In this document: positions 1 to 7,560 of the stretch, in pieces
How the letters are laid out: each line of letters starts with the position of its first letter
Numbering within the stretch: the stretch's first letter is position 1
Assembly (NCBI GenBank): GCA_003645395.1
Contig: QNFC01000062.1
Location: 1 to 8,364 of the forward strand
Length of the DNA stretch: 8,364 bases
DNA from: Gammaproteobacteria bacterium
GTDB lineage: Bacteria > Pseudomonadota > Gammaproteobacteria > Immundisolibacterales > Immundisolibacteraceae
Direction of reading: 5' to 3'
Made by a program: the position numbers and the translations under genes
Notes under the pieces: model-generated
What the model saw: only the letters and a program-made list of their open reading frames with translations
The model's database searches: none
Told to the model about the DNA's origin: nothing

Positions 1-3000
1 CTGGGACACAACCGCGGGGTCGATGAAATTGTGCTGGCGGCGCTACAGGAGGATGTCGACGGCATTGCCATCAGCTCCTATCAGGGCGGTCATATCGAGT
101 ACTTCAAGTACATGATCGACCTGTTGAAGGAGGCAGGGGCAGGTCACATTCAGGTATTTGGTGGCGGTGGTGGGGTGATTGTTGCCGAAGAGATTGCCGA
201 GTTGCAGGACTACGGTATTGCTGCCATTTATAGCCCGGAGGACGGCCGTAATTTTGGCCTCGACGGCATGATCGGCGACATGCTCAGCAAGACGGCAGCG
301 GCCGTGGCTAAAGGGCGTGCTGGTAAACCTGCCGATGCGTTAAGGGTGGGGCAGCAGATAACCCGGTTAGAGCTTGAAGGGCCAGAAGCGGACAAACCAG
401 CGGTGAGGCGTAAGCCGGGCCAGCCCCCGGTGATCGGTATTACCGGGCCAGGCGGGGCCGGTAAAAGTAGCCTCACCGATGAGCTGATTCAGCGGTTTTT
501 GCGTTATTTCCCGGAAATGAGAATAGCGGTGCTGGCGGTCGACCCGACTCGCCGGCGTACTGGTGGGGCCTTGTTGGGGGACCGTATCCGCATGAACAGC
601 CTGCGTGATCAACGCATTTTTATGCGTTCTATCGCCACCCGACGCAGCCACCTGGCCACCAGTGCGGTGCTCAATCAGGTAATTGATTGCCTCTGCACCG
701 AAGGGTACGGTTTGATCTTGCTCGAGACCGCCGGTATTGGTCAGAGCGACAGCGAAGTTATTGATTTGGTCGACTACTCAATGTACGTGATGACCAGTGA
801 ATACGGCGCGGCTACCCAGTTGGAAAAGATTGACATGCTCGATCTGGCGGATCTGGTGGTGCTGAATAAATTTGAAAAACGCGGTGCCGAGGATGCGCTG
901 CGCGATGTGCGCAAACAGTGGCAGCGTAATCGGCAGGAATTTGATCTCACTAACGAGCAGATTCCTGTTTACCCGACCATTGCTAGTCAGTTCAATGATG
1001 TTGGGGTCAACCAGCTATTTGTGAACATTTGTCAGGGGATGGCCAGCCGTCTCGGTCTTGACAGGGGGCAGTGGACCCCAGCCCTGGAAACCAGTGCAGA
1101 GCTGCCGAGCAGCCAAACGCTGATCCCCGCGAAACGGGTACGCTATTTAGCAGAAATCGCCGAACAAGGGCGGGCTATTAACCACACAATCCAAACCCAG
1201 GCGGATAGGGTCAGCCAGGCGTGGCATTGTCATAATAGTTTGGCTCTGCTCGAAGATACTGAGTTGCCGCAATGGCTCGATTTTTATTCCGCCCAACAGC
1301 TCGATGATGACGGCGATGTCACCTTGCAGAGACTGCGGCGACAATATCAGTCTGCCCTCGGTGAGTTGAGTGATGAGAATTTGCAGCTGCTGCGGGAATG
1401 GCCAGCGCGGCGTGAGTCGGTGGTGGCCGATACCTACAGCTATAAGGTGCGCGGACGGGAGATTGTCGGCGAAAACTATTTTGAGACGCTTAGTCACCTG
1501 AAAATTCCGAAAATCGCTCCTCCGAAATATGCGGATCCCGGCGACCAGTTGCGGTTTCTCGGGCGCGAGAACCTGCCCGGCGCCTATCCTTATACCGGCG
1601 GTGTTTATCCCTATCGACGTCAGGGTGAAGACCCGGTGCGGATGTTTGCCGGCGAGGGCACGCCAGAGCGCACCAATCGGCGCTTTCATTACCTGGCAGG
1701 CGACCACGATGCCAATCGGCTATCGACGGCATTTGATTCGGTCACTTTGTATGGTGAAGATCCCCATGTGCGGCCGGACATTTACGGCAAGGTCGGTAAT
1801 TCCGGGGTTTCGATCGCCTGTCTGGATGACGCCAAGAAGCTCTATTCCGGGTTCGATCTGTGTGATCCGCTGACATCAGTATCACTGACCATTAACGGCC
1901 CGGCGCCGATGATTCTGGCATTTTTCCTCAACACCGCGATTGATCAGCAGGTGGAAAAATACCTGCTTGCCACCGGCGGTTGGAATGCGGCGCAGCAGAC
2001 CATTGCCGAGCTTTATAAAGAGAGCCCTCGGCCAACTTATCACGGTGAATTGCCTACGGGTAATGATGGTCTGGGTCTGGGCATGCTCGGAGTTACCGGC
2101 GATCAGCTAGTCGATGCGGAGACTTACGCTCGCATTCGCAGTGAAACTTTGGCTCAGGTGCGCGGCACTTTGCAGGCGGATATTCTCAAAGAAGATCAGG
2201 CGCAGAACACCTGCATCTTCTCCACCGAGTTTGCCATGCGCATGATGGGCGACGTGCAGGCCTGGTTCACTGCGGTGGGGGTGCGTAATTTTTACAGCGT
2301 TTCCATCAGTGGTTATCACATCGCTGAAGCCGGCGCGAACCCGATTTCGCAACTGGCGTTTACGCTTTCCAACGGCTTTACCATTGTTGAGTATTACCTG
2401 GCGCGGGGCATGCAGATCGACGATTTCGCCCCCAACCTGTCGTTCTTCTTCTCTAATGGCATGGACGCCGAATACGCGGTGCTCGGTCGGGTAGCCCGGC
2501 GTATCTGGGCGCGGGCGATGCGCGAACGCTACGGTGCCTCGCCCAGAGGCCAGATGATGAAATACCACATCCAGACCTCCGGTCGCAGTCTGCATGCTCA
2601 GGAGGTGCAATTTAACGATATTCGTACCACCCTGCAGGCGCTCTATGCGCTTTATGATTCCTGTAACAGCCTGCACACCAATGCTTATGACGAGGCGATC
2701 ACTACGCCAACCGAAGAGTCGGTGCGTCGGGCGGTGGCGATTCAATTGATCATTAACCGTGAGCTGGGACTTAACCGCAACGAGAACCCGATGCAGGGCG
2801 CTTTTGTCATTGATGAGCTGACCGACCTGGTGGAAGAATCGGTCTATCAGGAGTTTGAGCGTTTGTCGGAGCGCGGTGGCGTACTCGGGGCAATGGAGGC
2901 CATGTATCAACGCGGCAAAATTCAGGATGAGAGCATGGATTACGAGCACCGTAAACATGACGGCACACTGCCGATCATTGGGGTAAATACGTTCCTCGAT

Positions 3001-3264
3001 GCTAACGCCGAAGAGGTTAATGAAACCACACTGGAGCTGGTGCGTTCGTCGGCTGAAGAGAAACAGCAGCAGATTGATTCGGTGGACCGGTTGCACGAAT
3101 TTAATCGTGAGCGAGCCGAGGCTGCGTTGCAGATATTGCAGCAGCACGCGGTGGCCGGTGACAATATCTTTGCACTGTTAATGGAAACGGCTAAATACTG
3201 TTCCCTCGGACAGATCAGTGGCGCTCTGTATGAGGTTGGGGGGGAGTACCGGCGCAGTATGTAG
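1..3264 (+). CDS. icmF: Fused isobutyryl-CoA mutase (B12 domain, G-protein chaperone, mutase barrel); 5' partial
   Basis: Adenosylcobalamin-dependent mutase expected to interconvert isobutyryl-CoA and n-butyryl-CoA in the cytoplasm, in branched-chain acyl-CoA metabolism. The frame is open from base 1 (1087 visible residues) and ends at TAG 3262. Counting visible residues: the B12-binding domain spans about 1-110, with SYQGGH and a GGGGG turn; the cobalt-ligand DxHxxG motif should lie just before the window. The MeaB-like GTPase spans about 140-345, with Walker A GPGGAGKSS at 149-157, the VDPTRRRTGG region and ETAGIGQSD at 242-250. A linker follows, then the mutase domain from about 490 to the end, with GYHIAEAGA (His773) and SFFFSNG. 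This order is the IcmF architecture; methylmalonyl-CoA mutase has its B12 domain at the C-terminus. Gln735 in QAQNTCIF fits isobutyryl- rather than methylmalonyl-CoA specificity. Oddities are NKFE at 289-292 in place of NKxD, and Tyr536 where Phe is usual. The family call is very firm; the exact substrate is less certain. Confidence 0.95.
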   Translation: MGHNRGVDEIVLAALQEDVDGIAISSYQGGHIEYFKYMIDLLKEAGAGHIQVFGGGGGVIVAEEIAELQDYGIAAIYSPEDGRNFGLDGMIGDMLSKTAAAVAKGRAGKPADALRVGQQITRLELEGPEADKPAVRRKPGQPPVIGITGPGGAGKSSLTDELIQRFLRYFPEMRIAVLAVDPTRRRTGGALLGDRIRMNSLRDQRIFMRSIATRRSHLATSAVLNQVIDCLCTEGYGLILLETAGIGQSDSEVIDLVDYSMYVMTSEYGAATQLEKIDMLDLADLVVLNKFEKRGAEDALRDVRKQWQRNRQEFDLTNEQIPVYPTIASQFNDVGVNQLFVNICQGMASRLGLDRGQWTPALETSAELPSSQTLIPAKRVRYLAEIAEQGRAINHTIQTQADRVSQAWHCHNSLALLEDTELPQWLDFYSAQQLDDDGDVTLQRLRRQYQSALGELSDENLQLLREWPARRESVVADTYSYKVRGREIVGENYFETLSHLKIPKIAPPKYADPGDQLRFLGRENLPGAYPYTGGVYPYRRQGEDPVRMFAGEGTPERTNRRFHYLAGDHDANRLSTAFDSVTLYGEDPHVRPDIYGKVGNSGVSIACLDDAKKLYSGFDLCDPLTSVSLTINGPAPMILAFFLNTAIDQQVEKYLLATGGWNAAQQTIAELYKESPRPTYHGELPTGNDGLGLGMLGVTGDQLVDAETYARIRSETLAQVRGTLQADILKEDQAQNTCIFSTEFAMRMMGDVQAWFTAVGVRNFYSVSISGYHIAEAGANPISQLAFTLSNGFTIVEYYLARGMQIDDFAPNLSFFFSNGMDAEYAVLGRVARRIWARAMRERYGASPRGQMMKYHIQTSGRSLHAQEVQFNDIRTTLQALYALYDSCNSLHTNAYDEAITTPTEESVRRAVAIQLIINRELGLNRNENPMQGAFVIDELTDLVEESVYQEFERLSERGGVLGAMEAMYQRGKIQDESMDYEHRKHDGTLPIIGVNTFLDANAEEVNETTLELVRSSAEEKQQQIDSVDRLHEFNRERAEAALQILQQHAVAGDNIFALLMETAKYCSLGQISGALYEVGGEYRRSM

Positions 3265-3343
3265 GACGCCTACCTAAATAATTGTTAAGTTGTTATAGTC
3301 ATTCGAAACCAACGCAGAATGGGTTGTTCAGGGGGAAGTGCTG

Positions 3344-3372
3344 TTGGCCGTTTCTGGTCACATCATTATAAA
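3344..3372 (+). promoter_or_regulatory. Candidate sigma70 promoter for the toxin-antitoxin pair
   Basis: TTGGCC at 3344-3349 (matching the first half of the TTGACA consensus) and TATAAA at 3367-3372 are separated by exactly 17 nt. Transcription would begin near 3379, leaving a leader of about 16 nt before the TTG start at 3395. The placement and spacing fit a dedicated promoter for a toxin-antitoxin operon, which such systems usually autorepress. The -35 match is only partial and no convincing inverted-repeat operator is visible, so this remains a candidate. Confidence 0.35.
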
Positions 3373-3382
3373 AAAGAAAGAA

Positions 3383-3388
3383 GGGGAG
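3383..3388 (+). promoter_or_regulatory. Ribosome binding site supporting the TTG start of the antitoxin
   Basis: GGGGAG at 3383-3388 stands 6 nt before TTG at 3395, within a purine-rich run that continues as AGGAG up to 3393. It decides the start. The in-frame GTG at 3338 has its purine-rich stretch almost touching the codon, and would add a 19-residue head unlike the Phd family. No in-frame ATG exists near the start. Confidence 0.55.
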
Positions 3389-3394
3389 AGGAGC

Positions 3395-3619
3395 TTGATT
3401 AAGGTCGAAGTGTCTGAGTTCGAGAAACAGTGTTCGAAGTTGATTGATGAGGTAGGTGAACTGGGGAAAACCATCGTTATCACCAAAGATGGAGTGCCGG
3501 TGAGTCAGCTAGCTCCCTACGTGGAGCGACCCCAAACCCTGTTTGGTCATCTGCGTGGTTCGGTTACCGTTAAAGGTGACATTATCGGTCCGGTACTCGC
3601 CGTGGGTACTAACCGATGA
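3395..3619 (+). CDS. Phd/YefM-family (prevent-host-death) antitoxin
   Basis: Small antitoxin, 74 residues from the TTG start, predicted to bind and neutralise the PIN-domain toxin encoded next and to repress their shared promoter. The N-terminal half has the Phd/YefM pattern: VEVSEFEKQCSKLIDEV, then GKTIVITKDGVPVSQLAP, the strand-turn-strand seen in prevent-host-death proteins. The C-terminal part, with TLFGHLRGSVTV and GDIIGP, resembles the toxin-binding tail of antitoxins paired with VapC-like PIN toxins. Its TGA overlaps the toxin ATG (ATGA), the usual coupled arrangement. An in-frame GTG at 3338 would give 93 residues but is poorly supported. The family assignment is by motif reading; the pairing with the PIN gene is strong from context. 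Confidence 0.85.
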   Translation: MIKVEVSEFEKQCSKLIDEVGELGKTIVITKDGVPVSQLAPYVERPQTLFGHLRGSVTVKGDIIGPVLAVGTNR

Positions 3620-4017
3620 TTATTCTTGATACCCACGTATTGGTCTGGGTGACGCAGGATAGTGACCTGGTGGGCCAGCAGACCCGCGACATGATTGACG
3701 CTGCCCTGGCCAATAATGAGCTGTTGGTCAGCGCCATCAGTTTTTGGGAAATGGTCATGTTCAAGCATCGTAAGCAACTAGAGGTTGCCATGCCGTTGCC
3801 GGCGTGGCGCAACGCGTTACTTAAAGCTGGCGTGCGCGAAATTCCGATTGATGGTGAGATTGGCTTACTGGCGGTAGATCTTGCCGGTATTACGCCCGAT
3901 CCGGCTGACCGAATGATTGCCGCCACCGCGATATTGCAGTCCGCAACCATGGTGACTGCTGACGATGATATTCTCGACTGGTCCGGTGATCTAAAGCGCC
4001 AGGATGCGCGCCTGTAA
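3616..4017 (+). CDS. PIN-domain toxin, VapC-like ribonuclease
   Basis: A 133-residue protein of the PIN-domain family, predicted Mg2+-dependent endoribonuclease that would inhibit translation when freed from its antitoxin. The acidic metal-binding set is complete: Asp5 in ILDTHVLVW, Glu45 in ISFWEM, Asp98 in DPADRMIAATA and Asp116 in VTADDDIL. Length and motif spacing fit small VapC-like toxins, so it looks intact. It starts inside the antitoxin stop (ATGA), implying translational coupling and antitoxin-first synthesis. Its stop faces the dapE stop on the other strand with 10 nt between. The RNA target cannot be told from sequence. These modules are often horizontally acquired, but no repeats, integrase or transposase flank this one and its base composition does not stand out clearly. 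Confidence 0.88.
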   Translation: MIILDTHVLVWVTQDSDLVGQQTRDMIDAALANNELLVSAISFWEMVMFKHRKQLEVAMPLPAWRNALLKAGVREIPIDGEIGLLAVDLAGITPDPADRMIAATAILQSATMVTADDDILDWSGDLKRQDARL

Positions 4018-4027
4018 ATTTGCCTGG

Positions 4028-5158
4028 CTAGCCGATTACCCGCTGCAATATGGCCAGGTAGATATCGGTTAGCTGGTCGAGTTCAGCGACGGGCGTTGAC
4101 TCGTTCACCTTGTGAATTGATGCGTTGCGGGGTCCGAGCTCAATCACCTCGGCGCCGGCGGGGGCGATAAACCGGCCATCAGAGGTGCCGCCGCCGGTTG
4201 ACAGTAACGGCTGCTCGCCGCAATTCTCCTCAATGGCGCCACATACTGCGTTGATGAATTCGCCGGGGGGACAGAAAAACGGCAGCCCATGGCTGGTCCA
4301 GCTCAACTCGTAACTACAGCCGGTATCGTCCACCACTTTGGTGAGTCGTCGCTTGAGTGTTTCCTGTGGATTCGCCGGACCGTGGCGGAAGTTGAACTCC
4401 AGCGTTATCTCGCCGGGAATTACATTGCCAGCTCCGGTGCCGGCCTGAATATTGCTGATCTGGAAGCTGGTTGGCGGAAAGCGCTCATCGCCTGAGTCCC
4501 ATTTTGTGGTGGTCAGTTGCGTGATGATGTTGCCAATTCGGTGAATGGGGTTGTCTGCCAGTTCGGGATAAGCAACGTGGCCCTGGATGCCCTGTAGGAC
4601 CAGTTTGCCGCTCAACGAGCCACGACGGCCGTTACGGACCCGGTCACCCAACCGGTCGCCGCTGCTCGGTTCGCCGACCAGGCAATAATGAATGTGTTCA
4701 TTCTGTGCACGGAGCCATTCCATCACTTTGACGGTGCCATCTACCGCCGGCCCTTCTTCGTCGCTGGTTAGCAGGAATGCCAGGCGACCGGCGGGGGCAG
4801 AAGACTGTAACGCTAACCAGCGTTCTGCGGCCACGACCATGGCAGCGAGGCTACCTTTCATGTCGGCACTGCCGCGACCGTAGAGCATCCCGTCTTTAAT
4901 TACCGGGTCAAACGGATCACTCAGCCAGTTCTGCCTGTCGCCGGTAGGCACCACATCGGTGTGGCCGGCAAAGCAGAACAGGGGACCGCTGTCGCCAATG
5001 ATGGCCCAGAGGTTATCGACCTCGCCAAAAGGCAGATGATGAATATCAAACCCTACTGCTTCCAGCCGCGCTGCCAGCAGTAGCTGGCAGCCGCCATCGA
5101 CCGGTGTAACCGATGCGTGGCGGATCAGTTGCTGGGTCAATTCAAGGGTAGCACTCAT
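4028..5158 (-). CDS. dapE: Succinyl-diaminopimelate desuccinylase
   Basis: Zn-dependent M20-family amidohydrolase that cleaves N-succinyl-LL-2,6-diaminopimelate to LL-diaminopimelate and succinate, in lysine and peptidoglycan precursor synthesis. It has 376 residues, close to the 375-377 of E. coli and Haemophilus enzymes. The metal-site residues are visible: His66 and Asp68 in AGHTDVVP, Asp99 in SADMKG, Glu134 (general base) and Glu135 in SDEEGP, Glu163 in VGEPS, and His349 in ASIHKVNE. His194 in GIQGHVAYP matches the residue supplied across the dimer. GTSDGRF at 324-330 is also typical. The ATG lies 6 nt after the yffB stop with no clear Shine-Dalgarno sequence, suggesting translation coupled to yffB. 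It is the last visible gene of the glnD-dap run. Confidence 0.97.
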   Translation of the reverse strand: MSATLELTQQLIRHASVTPVDGGCQLLLAARLEAVGFDIHHLPFGEVDNLWAIIGDSGPLFCFAGHTDVVPTGDRQNWLSDPFDPVIKDGMLYGRGSADMKGSLAAMVVAAERWLALQSSAPAGRLAFLLTSDEEGPAVDGTVKVMEWLRAQNEHIHYCLVGEPSSGDRLGDRVRNGRRGSLSGKLVLQGIQGHVAYPELADNPIHRIGNIITQLTTTKWDSGDERFPPTSFQISNIQAGTGAGNVIPGEITLEFNFRHGPANPQETLKRRLTKVVDDTGCSYELSWTSHGLPFFCPPGEFINAVCGAIEENCGEQPLLSTGGGTSDGRFIAPAGAEVIELGPRNASIHKVNESTPVAELDQLTDIYLAILQRVIG

Positions 5159-5164
5159 GATCGA

Positions 5165-5509
5165 TTATTTGGTTAGCAGTTCTGTGTAGCGTTCAGGTTT
5201 AAACCCAACTTCTAGAAGACCGTCGTCATCGAGTACCGGGCGCTTTATCAACGTTGGCATCTCCACCATCAGTGCAATAGCGCTCTGCTGATCGATGCTT
5301 TTCTGCTGGTCAGCCGGCACCTTCCGCCAGCTGGTGCTTCGGCGGTTGAGCAGGGTGGTCCAGTCGACTCGGTCACACCAGGCGCTGATCTGCTCGGCGG
5401 TAATACCGTCGACGCGAAAGTTATGAAACCGGTAGTCAATGCCCGCCTGGTCGAGCCAGCGGCGGGCCTTGGCGACCGTGTCGCAGTTTGGAATACCGTA
5501 GAGAATCAT
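5165..5509 (-). CDS. yffB: ArsC/Spx-like thioredoxin-fold protein, YffB family
   Basis: A 114-residue protein of the arsenate-reductase-like family. The N-terminus MILYGIPNCDTVAKAR carries the family's single redox-type cysteine, Cys9, at the end of the first strand; RPVL in the C-terminal half matches the cis-proline region common to ArsC/Spx proteins. E. coli YffB (about 118 residues) is the closest match I recognise, and there too the gene lies just before dapE. It starts inside the dapD stop (ATGA overlap) and ends 6 nt before dapE, so it should be made together with both lysine enzymes. True arsenate reductase activity is doubtful for this subgroup, and its role is not established. A glutathione-linked thiol function has been discussed for relatives. 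The family is clear; the function is not. Confidence 0.9.
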   Translation of the reverse strand: MILYGIPNCDTVAKARRWLDQAGIDYRFHNFRVDGITAEQISAWCDRVDWTTLLNRRSTSWRKVPADQQKSIDQQSAIALMVEMPTLIKRPVLDDDGLLEVGFKPERYTELLTK

Positions 5510-6327
5510 GCGTCGCGCAGCAGTTCGTTAATGCTGACCTTGGCGCGGGTTTTTTCGTCTATCTGTTTAACGATCACAGCGCAGTAAAGGCTGTGACTGC
5601 CATCAGCAGCGGGCAGGTTGCCGGAGACCACCACAGAGCCAGCAGGTACACGGCCATAGCTGATCTCGCCGGTAGCACGGTTATATATCTTGGTGCTCTG
5701 GCCAATGTAGACGCCCATAGAGATCACGGAGTCATGCTCGACAATGACGCCTTCAACCACCTCTGAACGGGCACCGATAAAGCAGTTGTCTTCGATAATG
5801 GTCGGCGCTGCCTGCAAAGGTTCAAGTACACCACCGATACCAACGCCGCCAGAAAGGTGGACGTTTTTGCCAATCTGCGCACAGGAACCTACTGTCGCCC
5901 AGGTATCAACCATAGTGCCGTCACCGACGTAGGCACCAATGTTGACGTAAGAGGGCATGAGCACGACATTACGGCCGATAAAGCAGCCCTGGCGCACAAC
6001 GGCTGGTGGCACAACCCGGCAACCGATGGCGGCAAACTGTTCAGCGGTATAGCCGTCAAACTTGCTGGCAACCTTATCGAAATAGCGAGTGAATCCGCCT
6101 TCCATCGGTACGTTGTCGTTGATGCGAAAGGAGAGCAGGACTGCTTTTTTTAGCCAGTCATTGACCTTCCAGCCACTGTCGGTGGGTTCGGCCACGCGGG
6201 CTTCACCACTGTCGATCAGCGCCAGGGCCTGGTTGACGGCATCAACGATGTCGCCGGCGGCGGTTGCGGGGGTGATCTCTGCGCGGTTTTCGAAAGCGGT
6301 TTCAATAGTGGTTTGTAAGTCGCTCAT
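5506..6327 (-). CDS. dapD: 2,3,4,5-tetrahydropyridine-2,6-dicarboxylate N-succinyltransferase
   Basis: Transfers succinyl from succinyl-CoA to tetrahydrodipicolinate, opening the succinylase branch of diaminopimelate synthesis. It has 273 residues, almost identical in length to the E. coli enzyme (274). An N-terminal helical domain (about 1-100) is followed by a left-handed beta-helix made of hexapeptide repeats (about 105-235), with imperfect [IV]G-x4 steps such as CFIGRNVV, AYVGDGTMV, AQIGKNV and CFIGAR. Asp141 in MVDTWATVGS and Glu189 in ARSEVVEG match residues reported at the active site of DapD. The functional enzyme is a trimer. CAGGA at 6339-6343 (minus-strand reading) lies 11 nt before the ATG as a weak ribosome site. 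A 51-nt AT-richer gap separates it from dapC, the only gap of note in the cluster. Confidence 0.97.
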   Translation of the reverse strand: MSDLQTTIETAFENRAEITPATAAGDIVDAVNQALALIDSGEARVAEPTDSGWKVNDWLKKAVLLSFRINDNVPMEGGFTRYFDKVASKFDGYTAEQFAAIGCRVVPPAVVRQGCFIGRNVVLMPSYVNIGAYVGDGTMVDTWATVGSCAQIGKNVHLSGGVGIGGVLEPLQAAPTIIEDNCFIGARSEVVEGVIVEHDSVISMGVYIGQSTKIYNRATGEISYGRVPAGSVVVSGNLPAADGSHSLYCAVIVKQIDEKTRAKVSINELLRDA

Positions 6328-6378
6328 GCGAATCTTGATCCTGTAATGGGTGAATTAAATTGATTGTAAGTGTTGGGG

Positions 6379-7560
6379 TTACAAAGCGTCGGCAATCCGC
6401 TGGATGGCCTCGACACAGGCTGACTGTTCGGCGACTAACGCGCAGCGGATATAACCTGCGCCCGGGTTTTGCCCCTGTTGGTCGCGACCCAAAAAGCTGC
6501 CCGGCACGACTTTGACGTGTTGGTCACGGTATAGCTTGCGGGCAAACTCGCGATCATCTCCGGGGGTGCGTAACCATAAATAAAAGCCACCACCGGGTAG
6601 TTCGGCGCTGCTCGGAGGCAGTAATTTTAACGCCGCCTCGAATTTTTCACGATAGAGCTGGCGATTTTGTCTGACATGGGTTTCGTCGTCCCAGGCGGCT
6701 ATGCTGGCGGCCTGAAACGGCGGGGCCATGGCGCAGCCGTGGTAGGTGCGGTAGCGGCGAAACGCATCGATTAGTTTGGCATCTCCGGCGACAAAACCGG
6801 AGCGCATGCCGGGGACGTTAGAGCGTTTTGACAGGCTATGGAATACCAGGCAGTTGCGGTAGTCCGTATGGCCCATTGCGGCTGCTGCCTGGAGTAACCC
6901 TGGTGGCGGTTGCTGTTCGTCCGGGTGAATTTCGGAATAGCATTCGTCGGCACAGAGTACGAAATCGTGTTTGACGGATAGTTCAATTAGCTGCTGCAGG
7001 GTTTCCAGCGGGGTGACACCCCCGCACGGGTTGCCTGGGCTACAGAGATAAAGCAATCGGGTCTGTTGCCATTGTTCAGCGCTGATTGACTGGTAATCAG
7101 GGTTGTAGTTGAAGGCCTCAGCCAGCGGCAGGTAATGCGGCTGAGCGCCGGCGAGCAGTGCTGCGCCTTCGTAAATCTGGTAGCCAGGATTAGGCAACAT
7201 CACCAGTTCATTGGCGCTGCTATCGACGAGGCATTGGGCGACAGCGAACAGGGCTTCGCGAGTGCCGTTGACGGGCAAGACCTGGTTGCCGGGGTTGATC
7301 GGCGACTGGAATCTTTGCTCTAGCCATCGGGCAATAGATTCGCGCAGGGCCGGTTCGCCGATGATTTTCGGATAGTGGGACAAGGTTCCGAGGTGCTGCT
7401 GCAATGCATCGACGATGATCACCGGAGTGGCGTGTTTGGGTTCGCCAATGGAAAGGTCAAAAATCGGTTCACTCTGGCTATCTGCGAGTTCAATACCGGC
7501 AAACAGGTCGCGCATTTTCTCAAATCGATAAGCGTGCAGCTTGTCGAGCCCGGGGTTCAT
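6379..7560 (-). CDS. dapC: Succinyldiaminopimelate transaminase (class I/II PLP aminotransferase)
   Basis: PLP-dependent aminotransferase predicted to convert N-succinyl-2-amino-6-ketopimelate plus glutamate to N-succinyl-LL-diaminopimelate, the step between DapD and DapE. It has 393 residues. PLP-fold landmarks are present: SPGNPCGG with Asn177, CADECYSE with Asp205 and Tyr208, the Schiff-base Lys245 in HSLSKRSNVPG, Arg253 nearby, and a C-terminal Arg372 in GYIRCALV for substrate carboxylate binding. SLSKRSNVPGMRSGFVAGD is characteristic of the DapC subgroup found in Pseudomonas and Bordetella. Enterobacteria instead rely on ArgD/SerC for this step, so the gene argues against an enterobacterial host. 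Its ATG shares a base with the glnD stop (TAATG) and has no strong ribosome site of its own, implying reinitiation after glnD. Confidence 0.94.
   Translation of the reverse strand: MNPGLDKLHAYRFEKMRDLFAGIELADSQSEPIFDLSIGEPKHATPVIIVDALQQHLGTLSHYPKIIGEPALRESIARWLEQRFQSPINPGNQVLPVNGTREALFAVAQCLVDSSANELVMLPNPGYQIYEGAALLAGAQPHYLPLAEAFNYNPDYQSISAEQWQQTRLLYLCSPGNPCGGVTPLETLQQLIELSVKHDFVLCADECYSEIHPDEQQPPPGLLQAAAAMGHTDYRNCLVFHSLSKRSNVPGMRSGFVAGDAKLIDAFRRYRTYHGCAMAPPFQAASIAAWDDETHVRQNRQLYREKFEAALKLLPPSSAELPGGGFYLWLRTPGDDREFARKLYRDQHVKVVPGSFLGRDQQGQNPGAGYIRCALVAEQSACVEAIQRIADAL

Noticed and set aside
2107..3147. A 346-codon open frame on the minus strand inside icmF, with another of 186 codons at 1147-1707.
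   Set aside because: They lie opposite strongly conserved mutase and linker coding sequence, show no recognisable domain, and are the expected mirror frames of a GC-rich gene.
3305..3326. AACC...GGTT inverted repeat upstream of the antitoxin as an operator.
   Set aside because: The arms are only 4 bp, separated by about 11 nt, which is expected by chance, and it lies upstream of the likely promoter.
3338..3394. A longer antitoxin beginning at GTG 3338.
   Set aside because: The purine-rich stretch sits nearly on the codon, the added 19 residues do not look like a Phd N-terminus, and the candidate -10 element would fall inside the coding region.
4024..4058. Inverted repeat CCTGGC...GCCAGG near the dapE stop as a terminator.
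   Set aside because: It has only 6-bp arms with a loop of over 20 nt and no adjacent T-run; most of it is dapE coding sequence.
6328..6378. An internal promoter for dapD in the AT-richer dapC-dapD gap.
   Set aside because: TTGTAA- and TTTAAT-like boxes can be picked on the minus strand, but their spacing is about 19 nt and the matches are weak; this cannot be separated from chance.
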